Origin: Granulosicoccus antarcticus IMCC3135
Lineage (GTDB): Bacteria; Pseudomonadota; Gammaproteobacteria; Granulosicoccales; Granulosicoccaceae
Assembly (NCBI RefSeq): GCF_002215215.1
Contig: NZ_CP018632.1
Location: forward strand, 186,501-250,500
Length of the DNA: 64,000 bases
Direction of reading: 5' to 3'
In this document: piece by piece, positions 1 to 8,578 of the stretch
Numbering within the stretch: position 1 is the first letter of the stretch
How the letters are laid out: each line of letters begins with the position of its first letter
Notes under the pieces: model-generated
The model's input: the letters and a program-made list of their open reading frames with translations, nothing else
Database searches by the model: none
What the model was told of the DNA's origin: nothing
Position numbers and translations under genes: made by a program

Positions 1-21
1 TATTCCCCAGCGAGAAGCGTC

Positions 22-1008
22 GTGAGCGATAGCGTGAACAATCTGTTGATCGAGGCGCAAGGTCTCAGTCGCTTCTACGAGGTGTCCAACGGCTTTTTCG
101 GTGGAAATGCAACCGTCAAAGCCCTGAGTAATGTCTCATTCACTCTAGAGGCGGGACGCACACTGGCCGTGGTTGGAGAGTCGGGTTGCGGCAAGTCCAC
201 TCTGGCACGGGTTGTGACCATGATCGAGACGCCCACCGCAGGTGAGCTGACGCTGGATGGGCACCATATTCGCAGTGATGTTCCCTTGACAGAGCAGCAG
301 CAAGCCGAGCTTCGCGCCTCTGTGCAGATTGTCTTTCAGGACCCTTTTGGCTCATTGAACCCCAGGCAGACGATAGGCCGGATACTGGAGGAGCCGGTGC
401 TGATCAATCGACGGGATGTCACTAAGGCTCAACGTGAACAACAGGCTCGCGAAATGCTGAAGATGGTAGGTCTGCGTCCGGAGCATTACGATCGTTATCC
501 GCATATGTTCTCTGGTGGTCAGCGACAGCGAATTGCGGTAGCGCGTGCCCTGATGCTGGAGCCGCGCATTCTGGTGCTGGATGAGCCGGTCTCCGCACTC
601 GATTTATCCATCCAGTCGCAGATACTCAATCTGCTGGTTGAGTTGCAAGAGCGTCTGAATCTGGCCTATCTGTTCATCTCGCATGATCTGTCGGTGGTTC
701 GACATATGGCCGATGATGTCATGGTGATGTATCTGGGCCGAGTGGTTGAGCGAGGTTCGGCTGCCGAGGTGTTCGAATCTCCCAGGCACCCCTATACACG
801 CGCCTTGTTGTCAGCCACTCCGGTGGCCGATCCGACGCATGTGCAGACGCGTATTCGTCTGGAAGGCGAATTGCCGTCCCCGTTGAATCCGCCTGCCGGT
901 TGCGCCTTCAATCCGCGTTGCTGGAAGGCCGAAGATAAATGCCGACAATCAGCCCCTGAACTGACAGAGGGTGAAGCACACGCCGTGGCGTGCTATTTTC
1001 CCTTGTAG
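22..1008 (+). CDS. Peptide/nickel-type ABC transporter ATP-binding protein (DppF/OppF family)
   Basis: This is the cytoplasmic ATPase that powers an Opp/Dpp-type importer of oligopeptides or similar solutes. Visible motifs are Walker A GESGCGKST (about residues 52-60), the Q-loop in IVFQDP, the signature SGGQRQR, Walker B ILVLDEP with a following D-loop, and the switch His in ISHDLS. The C-terminal tail carries the Cys-rich CAFNPRC motif typical of the Opp/Dpp subfamily. Length (328 aa) is normal. The start is GTG at 22. Its GTGA suggests a 4-nt overlap with an upstream gene, probably the DppD-like partner ATPase, lying outside the window. The dehydrogenase gene follows closely, so it is probably the 3' part of a transport-catabolism operon. 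The substrate cannot be read from the sequence. Confidence 0.93.
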   Translation: MSDSVNNLLIEAQGLSRFYEVSNGFFGGNATVKALSNVSFTLEAGRTLAVVGESGCGKSTLARVVTMIETPTAGELTLDGHHIRSDVPLTEQQQAELRASVQIVFQDPFGSLNPRQTIGRILEEPVLINRRDVTKAQREQQAREMLKMVGLRPEHYDRYPHMFSGGQRQRIAVARALMLEPRILVLDEPVSALDLSIQSQILNLLVELQERLNLAYLFISHDLSVVRHMADDVMVMYLGRVVERGSAAEVFESPRHPYTRALLSATPVADPTHVQTRIRLEGELPSPLNPPAGCAFNPRCWKAEDKCRQSAPELTEGEAHAVACYFPL

Positions 1009-1029
1009 TCATCGTTGGAGTATCGTCCC

Positions 1030-2085
1030 ATGAGTCCGCTTAAAATTCTGATTGCAGGTTTGGGCAACATGGGGCGCAGCCACGCCATTGCCTGTGCACG
1101 GCACCCCGGCTTCGAGGTAGTAGGCCTGGTCAATCGATCGCCAGTGGCAGATTTGCCCGAGTCACTGGCGTCCGTACCGATGCACAGCGATTACCACGCC
1201 GCGCTGGAGTCGGTTGAGTGTGATGTGGTCTCCATCAATACCTATTCGGATACCCATGCCGAATACGCCATTGCCGCTATGGAAAAGGGTCGGCATGTGT
1301 TTCTTGAAAAACCGATGGCCACCACCGTGGAAGATGCCCGACGAGTCGTCGCGGTTGCCAATCGTCTGGATCGCAAACTGGTCGTAGGTTACATTCTGCG
1401 CCACCACCCATCCTGGGTACGCCTTATTCAGGAGGCGCGGGATCTGGGTGGACCCTATGTGTTTCGTCTGAACCTGAATCAGCAATCCTCGGGGGCTACC
1501 TGGAAGACGCATCTGCAGTTGATGCAATCCACCTCACCATTGGTTGATTGTGGGGTGCACTATGTGGACGTCATGTGCCAGATCACCGATGCCCTGCCGG
1601 TTCAAGTCAATGGTATGGGGGTACGTTTAACTGAATCCATCGAGCCGGAAATGTATAACTACGGGCACTTTCAGGTGCGCTTTGATGATGGATCGGTAGG
1701 CTGGTATGAAGCCGGCTGGGGACCGATGATGTCAGAGACCGCTTTCTTTGTAAAAGACATCATCTCGCCCAATGGAGCAGTGTCTATCGTCATGGATGAC
1801 AATGTACGCTCGGATGATATTGATGCCCATACCCGTACCTCTCGCATTCGCCTGCATAGAGCTGAGTTGAATGAGGCGGGGGAGTTTTCCAAGCCGGATA
1901 CCTTGCTGGATATGCACGACGAGCCTGATCACCAGGGCTTGTGTGATAACGAGCAGGCCTTTCTGCATGACGCTATCGTCAACAATACAGATCTGACCCG
2001 GCATTGGCGAGATGCCGTGCAGTCGTTACGTATCTGTATCGCCGCCGATGAAAGCGTGCGAAGTGGCAAGGCGGTTGATCTGTAG
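1030..2085 (+). CDS. Gfo/Idh/MocA family NAD(P)-dependent oxidoreductase
   Basis: The family oxidises or reduces sugars, inositols and related polyols in the cytoplasm. The N-terminus has a Rossmann nucleotide-binding fold with the glycine pattern AGLGNMG, and the family motif EKPMA lies near residue 95. The rest is the alpha/beta substrate-binding domain. Length (351 aa) fits. I chose ATG 1030 because GGAG lies 9 nt upstream; a TTG 15 nt earlier is in frame but has no ribosome site. It follows the ABC ATPase after about 20 nt, so the two are likely cotranscribed and may act on the imported compound. The exact substrate is unknown. Confidence 0.9.
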   Translation: MSPLKILIAGLGNMGRSHAIACARHPGFEVVGLVNRSPVADLPESLASVPMHSDYHAALESVECDVVSINTYSDTHAEYAIAAMEKGRHVFLEKPMATTVEDARRVVAVANRLDRKLVVGYILRHHPSWVRLIQEARDLGGPYVFRLNLNQQSSGATWKTHLQLMQSTSPLVDCGVHYVDVMCQITDALPVQVNGMGVRLTESIEPEMYNYGHFQVRFDDGSVGWYEAGWGPMMSETAFFVKDIISPNGAVSIVMDDNVRSDDIDAHTRTSRIRLHRAELNEAGEFSKPDTLLDMHDEPDHQGLCDNEQAFLHDAIVNNTDLTRHWRDAVQSLRICIAADESVRSGKAVDL

Positions 2086-2127
2086 AGTAGTTGAAATCAG
2101 AACAAGCAATCAATAGAGGAAAGGACG

Positions 2128-2481
2128 ATGTCTACGGATCTGAAGATTGATTATATTGAACTGCCTGCTGCGGATTTTGATGCCGTGCAAGCCTTCTATG
2201 AGGCAGTATTTGGCTGGACATTCGAGAGTTATGGTGACGAATATCGTGCATTCTCCGATGGCAAGCTGGATGGCGGGTTTTACAAGTCCACAGAAAAATC
2301 GACGACAGAGCGAGGCGCGGCGTTAGTGATTTTCTTTGCCACAGATCTGGAAGCCACAGAAAAGGCTGTAACAGAGGCAGGCGGTACGATCATCAAGCCG
2401 ATATTCAGCTTTCCCGGTGGTAGTCGCTTTCAGTTTCTTGACCCGCATGGGAATGAGCTGGCGGTTTGGACGCACGGGTAG
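2128..2481 (+). CDS. VOC superfamily (glyoxalase/dioxygenase-like) protein
   Basis: A single vicinal-oxygen-chelate domain of 117 aa. It begins DYIELPAADFDAVQAFYEAVFGW, a beta-alpha-beta start with the Phe/Tyr-rich segment usual in this fold, and ends DPHGNELAVW with the conserved Glu. Such proteins dimerise and often bind a metal, but the reaction varies widely. GAGGA stands about 8 nt before the ATG. It lies 42 nt after the Gfo/Idh/MocA gene in the same direction and could be the last gene of that operon. A strong hairpin follows. Function beyond fold is not predictable. Confidence 0.85.
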   Translation: MSTDLKIDYIELPAADFDAVQAFYEAVFGWTFESYGDEYRAFSDGKLDGGFYKSTEKSTTERGAALVIFFATDLEATEKAVTEAGGTIIKPIFSFPGGSRFQFLDPHGNELAVWTHG

Positions 2482-2511
2482 TGAAGTGGGGCGTGTAAAT
2501 CTGGAGCGTAA

Positions 2512-2541
2512 TGGCCGTTGGTGAGATGTTCCCAACGGCCA
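2512..2541. terminator. Perfect 10-bp stem-loop between convergent genes
   Basis: TGGCCGTTGG and CCAACGGCCA form a perfect 10-bp stem with a 10-nt loop. It lies between the VOC gene (plus) and the small membrane protein (minus), where a two-way terminator is expected. No T-run follows, so factor-independent termination is not certain. A diverged copy of the same segment lies exactly 700 bp downstream. Confidence 0.5.
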
Positions 2542-2557
2542 GCAACTTGATAGACGA

Positions 2558-3016
2558 TTATTCAAGAAAAATATCTGAATTTATATTTATGGCTTGAATT
2601 GAGTAAGAGCCATCTACAACACTTAACGTGGTAGTGATATTTGCGTCTCCTGATTCAAAATGTCCTAATGTACTGAAAATTACAACATCATATATTCCTG
2701 TGGAAGTAGTGACTCCAGATTGCGAACGCAAGAATTTGGATTCTTCTAATGATTTTAATTTTCCAAGTCTGGAAAATAATTCATAAATTTTCTGACCGCG
2801 CTCAGTTTCGAATGCTTCCAAAGCTTTTGGGGTTAATAATGGCTTTAAATTTTCGAAATCCCAACTGACTGCTTCGGGTAGATTCTTTGTCAAATAGGGT
2901 TCAGCCGCTTTAGTATGTTTGGAAGCGCTAAGGTAAGACCATGTAGCGAGACAAGCAGCCAGTACGAGGAGGAGCAGGAAAGCCGTGCCTACAATTTTCA
3001 GCAACTTTTTAAACAT
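2558..3016 (-). CDS. Hypothetical membrane-anchored or secreted protein
   Basis: A 152-aa protein with a basic start (MFKKLLK) and one hydrophobic stretch (about residues 8-27) that could be a signal anchor or an uncleaved signal; a Cys at residue 22 lies inside it (LAAC), so lipidation is possible. The remaining 120 residues are soluble, with a region resembling periplasmic NTF2-like or DUF-type domains (a Thr/Ser-rich beta strand pattern near the end), but I recognise no family. It stands alone and converges with the VOC gene. Codon use is more AT-rich than the neighbours. Confidence 0.7.
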   Translation of the reverse strand: MFKKLLKIVGTAFLLLLVLAACLATWSYLSASKHTKAAEPYLTKNLPEAVSWDFENLKPLLTPKALEAFETERGQKIYELFSRLGKLKSLEESKFLRSQSGVTTSTGIYDVVIFSTLGHFESGDANITTTLSVVDGSYSIQAININSDIFLE

Positions 3017-3520
3017 ATAATTCCTTTATGTGTAAGGCCAAAGCTAGCCTGAATAAATCATGAAGAGCTGGCGGCGCGACGGTAAAGTTGTAAGCTTATC
3101 AAAGCTTTAAAAATCAAGATCAGAAGCGCTCTGCCAGTGACGGATTGTACCTTGAGTCGCAAGGAAAAAAGCGCGTCCTTTACGTATTGTCTATGCAAAT
3201 CTGAACCGTAACGACCATTGGTGAGATGCTCCCAAGGCACACCCTAATGGGACTGTTGCATACGCCAACAATAGAAGGGGCGCTATAGGATCTGCGTATA
3301 TCAAGGCAGAATTGCAGGTGCCGACTGTTCTAGAGCTGCTGGTTTTCGCTGCTAGGCAACATATCAATTGCATAGGCAGCAAGTCGTTTCCAGAATCCAA
3401 TCCGAGTCATGATAATCCTTTTGGGGGCGTTGACAGGATACGCAACTGCAATGTGATTTGGACGCCCAGCATGGCATGTGCTGGCTGTCTGGACGAACGG
3501 GTAATGAGCTAGAGCCTGTT
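3017..3520. other. Non-coding stretch with a diverged repeat
   Basis: No convincing gene. Bases 3191-3240 repeat 2491-2540 at about three quarters identity, including the GTGAGATG core of the hairpin loop, at an offset of exactly 700 bp. Bases around 3461-3478 (CGCCCAGCATGG then CATG) resemble the 5' end of the group II introns at 37670 and 48429; this may be chance or a worn 5' remnant of the intron whose 3' end lies at 3743. Confidence 0.45.
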
Positions 3521-3712
3521 TTAGTTGGTCAGAGCTTCCTCAACGTCTTGCTTGTATTCGCTCTCCGAGCGTCCTGCCTCTTCCTCGCATTGAGCGCGTT
3601 CGTCTGAGTTGACAAGTTCGTTGCAGGCGCTACGTCGCCATTGCTCGTTGCCTTGGTAGGTTCCGCAGCTGGTTAGCAGGGTGGTCATCAGCATTGCAAA
3701 GAATAAGGGCAT
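3521..3712 (-). CDS. Small putative lipoprotein
   Basis: A 63-aa protein with a short hydrophobic start and a lipobox LLTSC at residues 13-17, so it would be a lipidated peptide of about 47 residues in the envelope. The mature part is charged, with two more Cys (SACNEL and AQCEEE), which could form a disulfide. No family recognised. It is isolated on the minus strand, next to a group II intron remnant, so it may be a passenger of mobile DNA. Confidence 0.55.
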   Translation of the reverse strand: MPLFFAMLMTTLLTSCGTYQGNEQWRRSACNELVNSDERAQCEEEAGRSESEYKQDVEEALTN

Positions 3713-3742
3713 GGGCTCGTACCAAAAAAAGGGCCGTACATA

Positions 3743-3835
3743 TTACGCCAAGGGTGGATCTCTCTTCACCATTTAGTATGAAACGTCCTGTGAAAATCCA
3801 CATGCAGGGTGTTATGGGAAGGGCTGGCCAATCCT
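3743..3835 (+). mobile_element. 3' end remnant of a group II intron (domains V-VI)
   Basis: The segment aligns with the 3' ends of the full introns at 44463-44555 and 50246-50338: TTACGCCAAGGGTGGATCTC, then CACCATT.AGTATGAAACG, then CATGCAGGGTGTT and GGGCTGG. The domain V tip differs (GTGAAAATCCAC against TGCGGACCCGCA), yet still pairs with itself, which indicates an older related intron rather than a recent break from the others. No reverse transcriptase remains beside it. Confidence 0.7.
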
Positions 3836-3875
3836 TATTCCTGCTCAGGCTTTTTCTCAGATAATCACAGCTTGT

Positions 3876-4331
3876 TTAGTGCTCTGAATGTATCCGACCG
3901 AGTTGTTGTAGATGTGTGAATAGCGCTTTCTGATCGCTTGCAGATAAAGAAGAGAGTGCCTTGTTTTCTGCTTCCTCAACCGCCTGGCGGGCGACGCACA
4001 TGCAGGACTCACCGCTCTTGGAAATACTGAAATAAGTGTAACGAGCATCGTCGTCTGATTTCCGGCGCGACATGTAGCCTTTTTCTTCCAAACTGTTGAC
4101 GATGCGGTTCATTGCTGGCGATTCAACGCCTGTTGCGGTCGCGAGCAAGTTCAGGACGCAATCGGGGTTTTGCGAGACGAGATAGAGCGTTGTGAGCTCT
4201 AACGGCGAAAGACCATTGGCTTTGAGTACGGGTACCGTTGCGTCCCGCAGGCGGCGTGACGCGCGTCTCAGTAGATACCCAATGGATTGTTCCATGTCCG
4301 CTGTGTCGAGTTGCTTGACCACTTTGGCCAT
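3876..4331 (-). CDS. MarR family transcriptional regulator
   Basis: A 151-aa winged-helix repressor. The core GLSPLELTTLYLVSQNPDC, the recognition helix region ATGVESPAMNRIVNSLEEKG and the wing RRKSDDDARYTYFSIS are characteristic of MarR. I start it at ATG 4331 because GGAGA lies 6 nt upstream; a longer frame to 4391 would run into the probable operator. It is divergent from the M20-TRAP operon and probably represses both promoters until a substrate, likely an aromatic or amide, is bound. The ligand is not deducible. Confidence 0.9.
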   Translation of the reverse strand: MAKVVKQLDTADMEQSIGYLLRRASRRLRDATVPVLKANGLSPLELTTLYLVSQNPDCVLNLLATATGVESPAMNRIVNSLEEKGYMSRRKSDDDARYTYFSISKSGESCMCVARQAVEEAENKALSSLSASDQKALFTHLQQLGRIHSEH

Positions 4332-4372
4332 CGTGTCTCCAATTAACCCTGTGTGGGAGAAGAACATAACAA

Positions 4373-4397
4373 AAGTAATTGCATTTAGCAACTACTT
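4373..4397. promoter_or_regulatory. Probable MarR operator
   Basis: AAGTAATTGC-attta-GCAACTACTT is an inverted repeat with 9 of 10 matches, in the divergent promoter region between the MarR gene and the amidohydrolase operon. Size and spacing fit a MarR dimer site. A related half-site, AAGCAATTGTA, lies 35 nt further on. Binding is inferred. Confidence 0.6.
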
Positions 4398-4456
4398 AAA
4401 ATATAGTAACCAAAAGCAATTGTATTTTGTATCTATCTACCAGGAGGAATTCTCTT

Positions 4457-5641
4457 TTGAAAAAAGTTCCTAATGTCCCCCAGGGGTTGATTCAGCGAAG
4501 TACGGATGACCGTCGATGGCTGCATGCCAATCCTGAGCTGGGTTTTGAATTACCAAAAACCGTGGCCTACGTGGTTGATCGTTTGTCAGTACTAGGTATT
4601 CCGCATGAAACTGGTATCGGTCAAACAGGCATCGTGGCCAGTATCAAGGGGCGCGGCGATTCTGGTCGAGCCATCGGCTTTCGTGCCGACATGGACGCCC
4701 TACCGATTGCCGAAGAAACCGACGCTGAATATCAGTCCACTGTGGCAGGCCGAATGCACGCGTGTGGTCATGATGGGCACACGGCGATCTTGCTTGGCTT
4801 GGCAGAACTCCTAAGTGAGAGTCGTGATTTTGACGGTACAGTAAGGCTTGTATTTCAACCTGCCGAAGAAGGTTTCGCTGGTGCGAGGCACATGGTTGAA
4901 GACGGGTTGTTCGAACGTTTCCCAATGGAGCGTATCTTTGGTCTTCATAATTGGCCAGATCTGCCTGCTAATGTCGTTGGTACACAGCGCGGTCCTATCA
5001 TGGCTGCATCTCACCTGTTGCGTATCACTCTTGCAGGGAAGGGCGGTCATGCCGCGATGCCGCATCAGTCCGTTCCTCTCATGACTGTTGCCGCGCATGT
5101 GCAACTGGCACTCAACAGCTATGTTGCACAGCAAGTCAATGCCCAACGAGCGGTTGTAGTGTCGATGACGCAAGTCATTTCAGGTGATGCCATCAGTGCA
5201 TTGCCAGAGCATGTGCAGATGATCGGATCAGTTCGTATTCTGCACGGTGATGCGAAAGAGGCCTGTGTGCGAGGACTATCTGGGTTAATTGAGGCAGTTG
5301 CTACGGGTTTTGGTGCGAGTGCACAAGTTGAGTTTATCGACGGTTACCCAGTGACTGTGAACGATGCTGATTCCACCCGACTTGTTGAGCGTGCTGTTGC
5401 TAATCTGGGTCTTTCGCATCAGTGTGAAGACAACGGTCTAGACCCTTCAATGGCCTCCGAGGATTTTGCATTTATGCTCGAGGCTTGCCCAGGGTCGTAT
5501 TTCTGGCTGGGACAAGGTGCCACTAATGGTCGTGCTCTGCACGCACCGACATATGATTTCAATGACGACACAATCGGGACCGGTATTGCGCTTTTTGCTG
5601 AAATAGCACGTGTAGCACTATCCAATGAAAAAACTTTATAG
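4457..5641 (+). CDS. M20 family metallo-amidohydrolase (hippurate hydrolase / N-acyl amino acid amidohydrolase type)
   Basis: A cytoplasmic zinc hydrolase that cleaves an acyl-amino acid or similar amide. Metal-site motifs are ADMDALP, MHACGHDGHT, QPAEEG and, near the end, MASEDFAFM; the dimerisation domain lies between (about residues 170-280, GKGGHAAMPHQS). Length (394 aa) matches IAA-amino acid hydrolase/HipO relatives. I chose TTG 4457, preceded by a strong AGGAGG at 4442-4447 with 9-nt spacing. First gene of a run with dctP, dctQ, dctM and a glutamine amidotransferase, so the TRAP system probably imports its substrate or a relative. MarR control is likely. Confidence 0.92.
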   Translation: MKKVPNVPQGLIQRSTDDRRWLHANPELGFELPKTVAYVVDRLSVLGIPHETGIGQTGIVASIKGRGDSGRAIGFRADMDALPIAEETDAEYQSTVAGRMHACGHDGHTAILLGLAELLSESRDFDGTVRLVFQPAEEGFAGARHMVEDGLFERFPMERIFGLHNWPDLPANVVGTQRGPIMAASHLLRITLAGKGGHAAMPHQSVPLMTVAAHVQLALNSYVAQQVNAQRAVVVSMTQVISGDAISALPEHVQMIGSVRILHGDAKEACVRGLSGLIEAVATGFGASAQVEFIDGYPVTVNDADSTRLVERAVANLGLSHQCEDNGLDPSMASEDFAFMLEACPGSYFWLGQGATNGRALHAPTYDFNDDTIGTGIALFAEIARVALSNEKTL

Positions 5642-5653
5642 GGAACTGAATCA

Positions 5654-6679
5654 ATGATTAATTTTCGCTCTATCTCTATCGCGTCACTTATCGCTTTCAG
5701 CTTGGCATCACCTGTTGAAGCTACAGAAAAGCTGCGATTGTCAACACCGATTCCAGCCAGCCATCCGTTGATGACAAAGGTGCTTAAACCTTGGGCTGCC
5801 AACGTTAAAGAGGTCACTGAGGGTCGAGTCGTTGTGCGGATTATGCCCAAGATAGTTGGGTCTTACGCCGGTCAGTTTGACGTGGCTGCAACCGGGCAGG
5901 CCGATATATCCATGGGCAATCAATCGTATAGCCCGGGCAGATTCAAGCAATATGCATTCGCAGAATTACCCGGACTTGGGGACCGAGCTGAAGCTACGTC
6001 GGTAGCATTTTGGGATACCTACAATCAGTACTTCGGTCCCAAGGACGAAATGGCAGAAGTGAAGGTTTTGTCGCTTTATACAGCCGGACCCGGGCAGCTT
6101 TTTACCACTGAGCATGTTGTTAGTTCCATGGATGGAAACAAGGGTGTAAAGGTTCGAGGCGGTGGTGAAGCGGCTACCCGTGTGGTTGACACACTTGGCA
6201 TGACGTCTATACAGGCTCCGTTCTCAAAGGCTGCAGAAATGATCTCTAATGGTGTTGTAGATGGGGCAATGTTGGAGCGGTCGTTGGTTCCTGTTTTCGG
6301 CTTTGACCGCTACTTCAAGAATCGCTTTGTCTATCCTGGTGGATTGTTCAACGTCAGCTATTTCATGGTGATGAACAAAAAAAGCTGGGCCGAATTAGAT
6401 CCGAAGGATCAGGCGGCAATTGATGCCATCAGTGGCCAGGTCTTGGCTCAGCAGTTCGGCCAGGTCTGGGATGAAATAGGCGTTAGCGCCGATAAAGCTT
6501 TTTTGGACAGCGGCATGCTCACCACGGCAGCAGAAGGTCCACTAAAAGAAAACCTGGCTGAGGCATTCAAGGCGTACGAGAAAACCTGGATTGATTCGGT
6601 GTCCGCTGATGGCTTTGATGGGCAAGAAATCATCGACAGCTATCGTGCGCTGGTGAACGAGATCGAACAGGGGCTGTAA
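5654..6679 (+). CDS. TRAP transporter substrate-binding protein (DctP family)
   Basis: The periplasmic receptor of a tripartite ATP-independent transporter for an organic acid. It has a Sec signal peptide (hydrophobic residues about 6-19, cleavage near VEA-TEK) and the DctP fold with segments typical of the family, such as GQFDVAATGQADI and, later, KGVKVRGGGEAAT, where the Arg normally binds the ligand carboxylate. 341 aa is normal. It lies 12 nt after the amidohydrolase gene and 95 nt before dctQ. Confidence 0.92.
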   Translation: MINFRSISIASLIAFSLASPVEATEKLRLSTPIPASHPLMTKVLKPWAANVKEVTEGRVVVRIMPKIVGSYAGQFDVAATGQADISMGNQSYSPGRFKQYAFAELPGLGDRAEATSVAFWDTYNQYFGPKDEMAEVKVLSLYTAGPGQLFTTEHVVSSMDGNKGVKVRGGGEAATRVVDTLGMTSIQAPFSKAAEMISNGVVDGAMLERSLVPVFGFDRYFKNRFVYPGGLFNVSYFMVMNKKSWAELDPKDQAAIDAISGQVLAQQFGQVWDEIGVSADKAFLDSGMLTTAAEGPLKENLAEAFKAYEKTWIDSVSADGFDGQEIIDSYRALVNEIEQGL

Positions 6680-6774
6680 TTGTAAGCCACTGCACGAAAG
6701 CTGGCTGGTCGGCCGAAGCCGCGCCAGTCAGCGTAGCTGTTGTAAGTTTGTTTCAACCACGAGGAGAATGTGTG

Positions 6775-7275
6775 ATGCCAGAAATGAGATCAAAGTCTTC
6801 GCCGACCAGGGTGCAGACGCTTTTCGACAACGTGTCGCGAACAGGGGCCACAGTAGCCTGGACACTGATTGCATTAGTCACTTTTGTCGACGTGGTCGGG
6901 AGGGAGGTCTTCTCAATGCCGATCCCCGGTGGCTACGAGATAATCCAGATTTTAATGACGATTGGTGTGTTTTTCTCGTTGCCAATTGTGGCGCTCAGGC
7001 GCGGGCACGTTCGGGTCGATTTACTGTATCAATCCATGCCGGCTAGTTTAAAGCGTCTGTCAGATGTGTTTTCCAAACTGGTTTCCATTGTGTATTTCTC
7101 CCTGTTGGCTTGGGGGACAACACAATTTTTCCTGCACGCAATGGGTACAGGTGAACGGTCGGTCTATCTGCATATGCCACATTGGATGCCGGCGTTGCTC
7201 ATGGGGGCTTTTCTGATAGCCACTGTTTTTTGCTGTGTTATCACGCCGTCTAGTGACGGCCCAAGCGAGAGTTGA
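6775..7275 (+). CDS. TRAP transporter small permease (DctQ family)
   Basis: The four-helix small membrane subunit that joins the large permease in the inner membrane. Hydrophobic segments are visible near residues 24-45, 58-80, 95-120 and 135-155, and the family signature VDVVGREVF is present, followed later by LRRGHVRVDLL. I start at ATG 6775, which has GAGGAG at 6761-6766; an in-frame start 27 nt earlier is less likely. It precedes dctM by 3 nt, so the two are translationally linked. Confidence 0.9.
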   Translation: MPEMRSKSSPTRVQTLFDNVSRTGATVAWTLIALVTFVDVVGREVFSMPIPGGYEIIQILMTIGVFFSLPIVALRRGHVRVDLLYQSMPASLKRLSDVFSKLVSIVYFSLLAWGTTQFFLHAMGTGERSVYLHMPHWMPALLMGAFLIATVFCCVITPSSDGPSES

Positions 7276-7278
7276 GTC

Positions 7279-8565
7279 ATGGAAATTTTTATCATTCTCG
7301 CGGTTGTCATGTTGCTTACGATGATGGTAGGTGTACCGATCGCCTACTGTTTAGGTTTGGTGGGCCTTATCGGACTTGCGTTGGATATTGGTTTTAATTC
7401 AACGATGTCATTAGCTGGCTCAACAGTATTTGAAACCGGATTTTCCTATGAGTTCTCGGTTGTACCGCTCTTTATCGCTATGGGGAATTTTGTCGCCAGA
7501 GCGCATCTTTCAGATAAGTTGTTCAAGGCTGCTGGTGCTTTTATAGGGCACTATCGTGGCGGGCTAGGCATGGCTGCAGCGCTTTCTTGTGGAGCATTCA
7601 GCGCAGTCTCTGGAAGTTCGCTGGCGACGGCTGCCACCATGAGCCGTGCATCAATGCCATCGATGCGCAAGGCCGGCTACCACGACAGTTTGTCTACAGG
7701 TGTAATCGCCGCTGGCGGCACTCTGGGCATTTTGATTCCGCCGTCAATCGTACTGATCATCTACGCAATAATGACTGAACAAGACATCTCCGACATGTTT
7801 GTGGCGGGAATTGTGCCCGGCCTGTTGGGGGTTATAGGCTACATGGCTACTGTTAAGGTTGTCACTACTCTGAACCCTGATGCAGGGCCCGCGAGTGAAA
7901 AACAAAGTTGGTCTGAGCGTTGGCAGTCACTCATTGGAGTCGTCGATATTCTGATCCTGTTCGTTGTTGTGCTCGGGGGTATTTATTTTGGTCTGTTAGC
8001 CTCAACTGAGGCGGCGGGCATTGGTGCAGTCATGGCGATGGTTCTGGTGGCGTTGCGCGGACGACTCACTTGGGCGCTGCTTCTCGATGTGATGACTGAA
8101 ACGGGGAAAACCACGGCGATGTTGTTCACCATTTACATGGGAGCGCTGTTCTTCACTGAGTTCGTGAATTTTTCAGGGCTTACCGACGAGCTCGCGGATC
8201 TGGTGATGGCACTCGAACTTAGTCCTGTAATGCTCGTTATGTTGATTCTGTTTATCTGCCTCATGCTAGGTATGGTCCTCGAGGCGATGTCGATCATTCT
8301 ATTGCTGGTGCCAATCGTGACTCCAATTTTGGTCAGTATGGATATCAATCTGATCTGGTTTGGGATTCTGTTGGTGGTTGCCACTGAGATAAGTCTGATC
8401 ACTCCTCCTGTAGGGATGAATGTTTTTGTACTCAAGTCTGTCAACGATGATGTGCCATTAACCACCATCTTTCGAGGTGTGTTGCCTTTCATCGTCGCCG
8501 ACTTTATTCGTCTTGGCCTGCTTATCGCTGTGCCGGCTTTGTCAATTGGCTTACTGACCACTTAA
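7279..8565 (+). CDS. TRAP transporter large permease (DctM family)
   Basis: The 428-aa sodium-driven transport subunit with about 12 membrane segments. The conserved loop SCGAFSAVSGSSLATAATMSR, the AGGTLGILIPPSI motif and the C-terminal EISLITPPVGMNVFVL are all diagnostic. It is complete. It is third of the dctPQM set and is followed 13 nt later by the glutamine amidotransferase gene, which keeps the operon going. Confidence 0.95.
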   Translation: MEIFIILAVVMLLTMMVGVPIAYCLGLVGLIGLALDIGFNSTMSLAGSTVFETGFSYEFSVVPLFIAMGNFVARAHLSDKLFKAAGAFIGHYRGGLGMAAALSCGAFSAVSGSSLATAATMSRASMPSMRKAGYHDSLSTGVIAAGGTLGILIPPSIVLIIYAIMTEQDISDMFVAGIVPGLLGVIGYMATVKVVTTLNPDAGPASEKQSWSERWQSLIGVVDILILFVVVLGGIYFGLLASTEAAGIGAVMAMVLVALRGRLTWALLLDVMTETGKTTAMLFTIYMGALFFTEFVNFSGLTDELADLVMALELSPVMLVMLILFICLMLGMVLEAMSIILLLVPIVTPILVSMDINLIWFGILLVVATEISLITPPVGMNVFVLKSVNDDVPLTTIFRGVLPFIVADFIRLGLLIAVPALSIGLLTT

Positions 8566-8578
8566 CAGGAGAATCACT

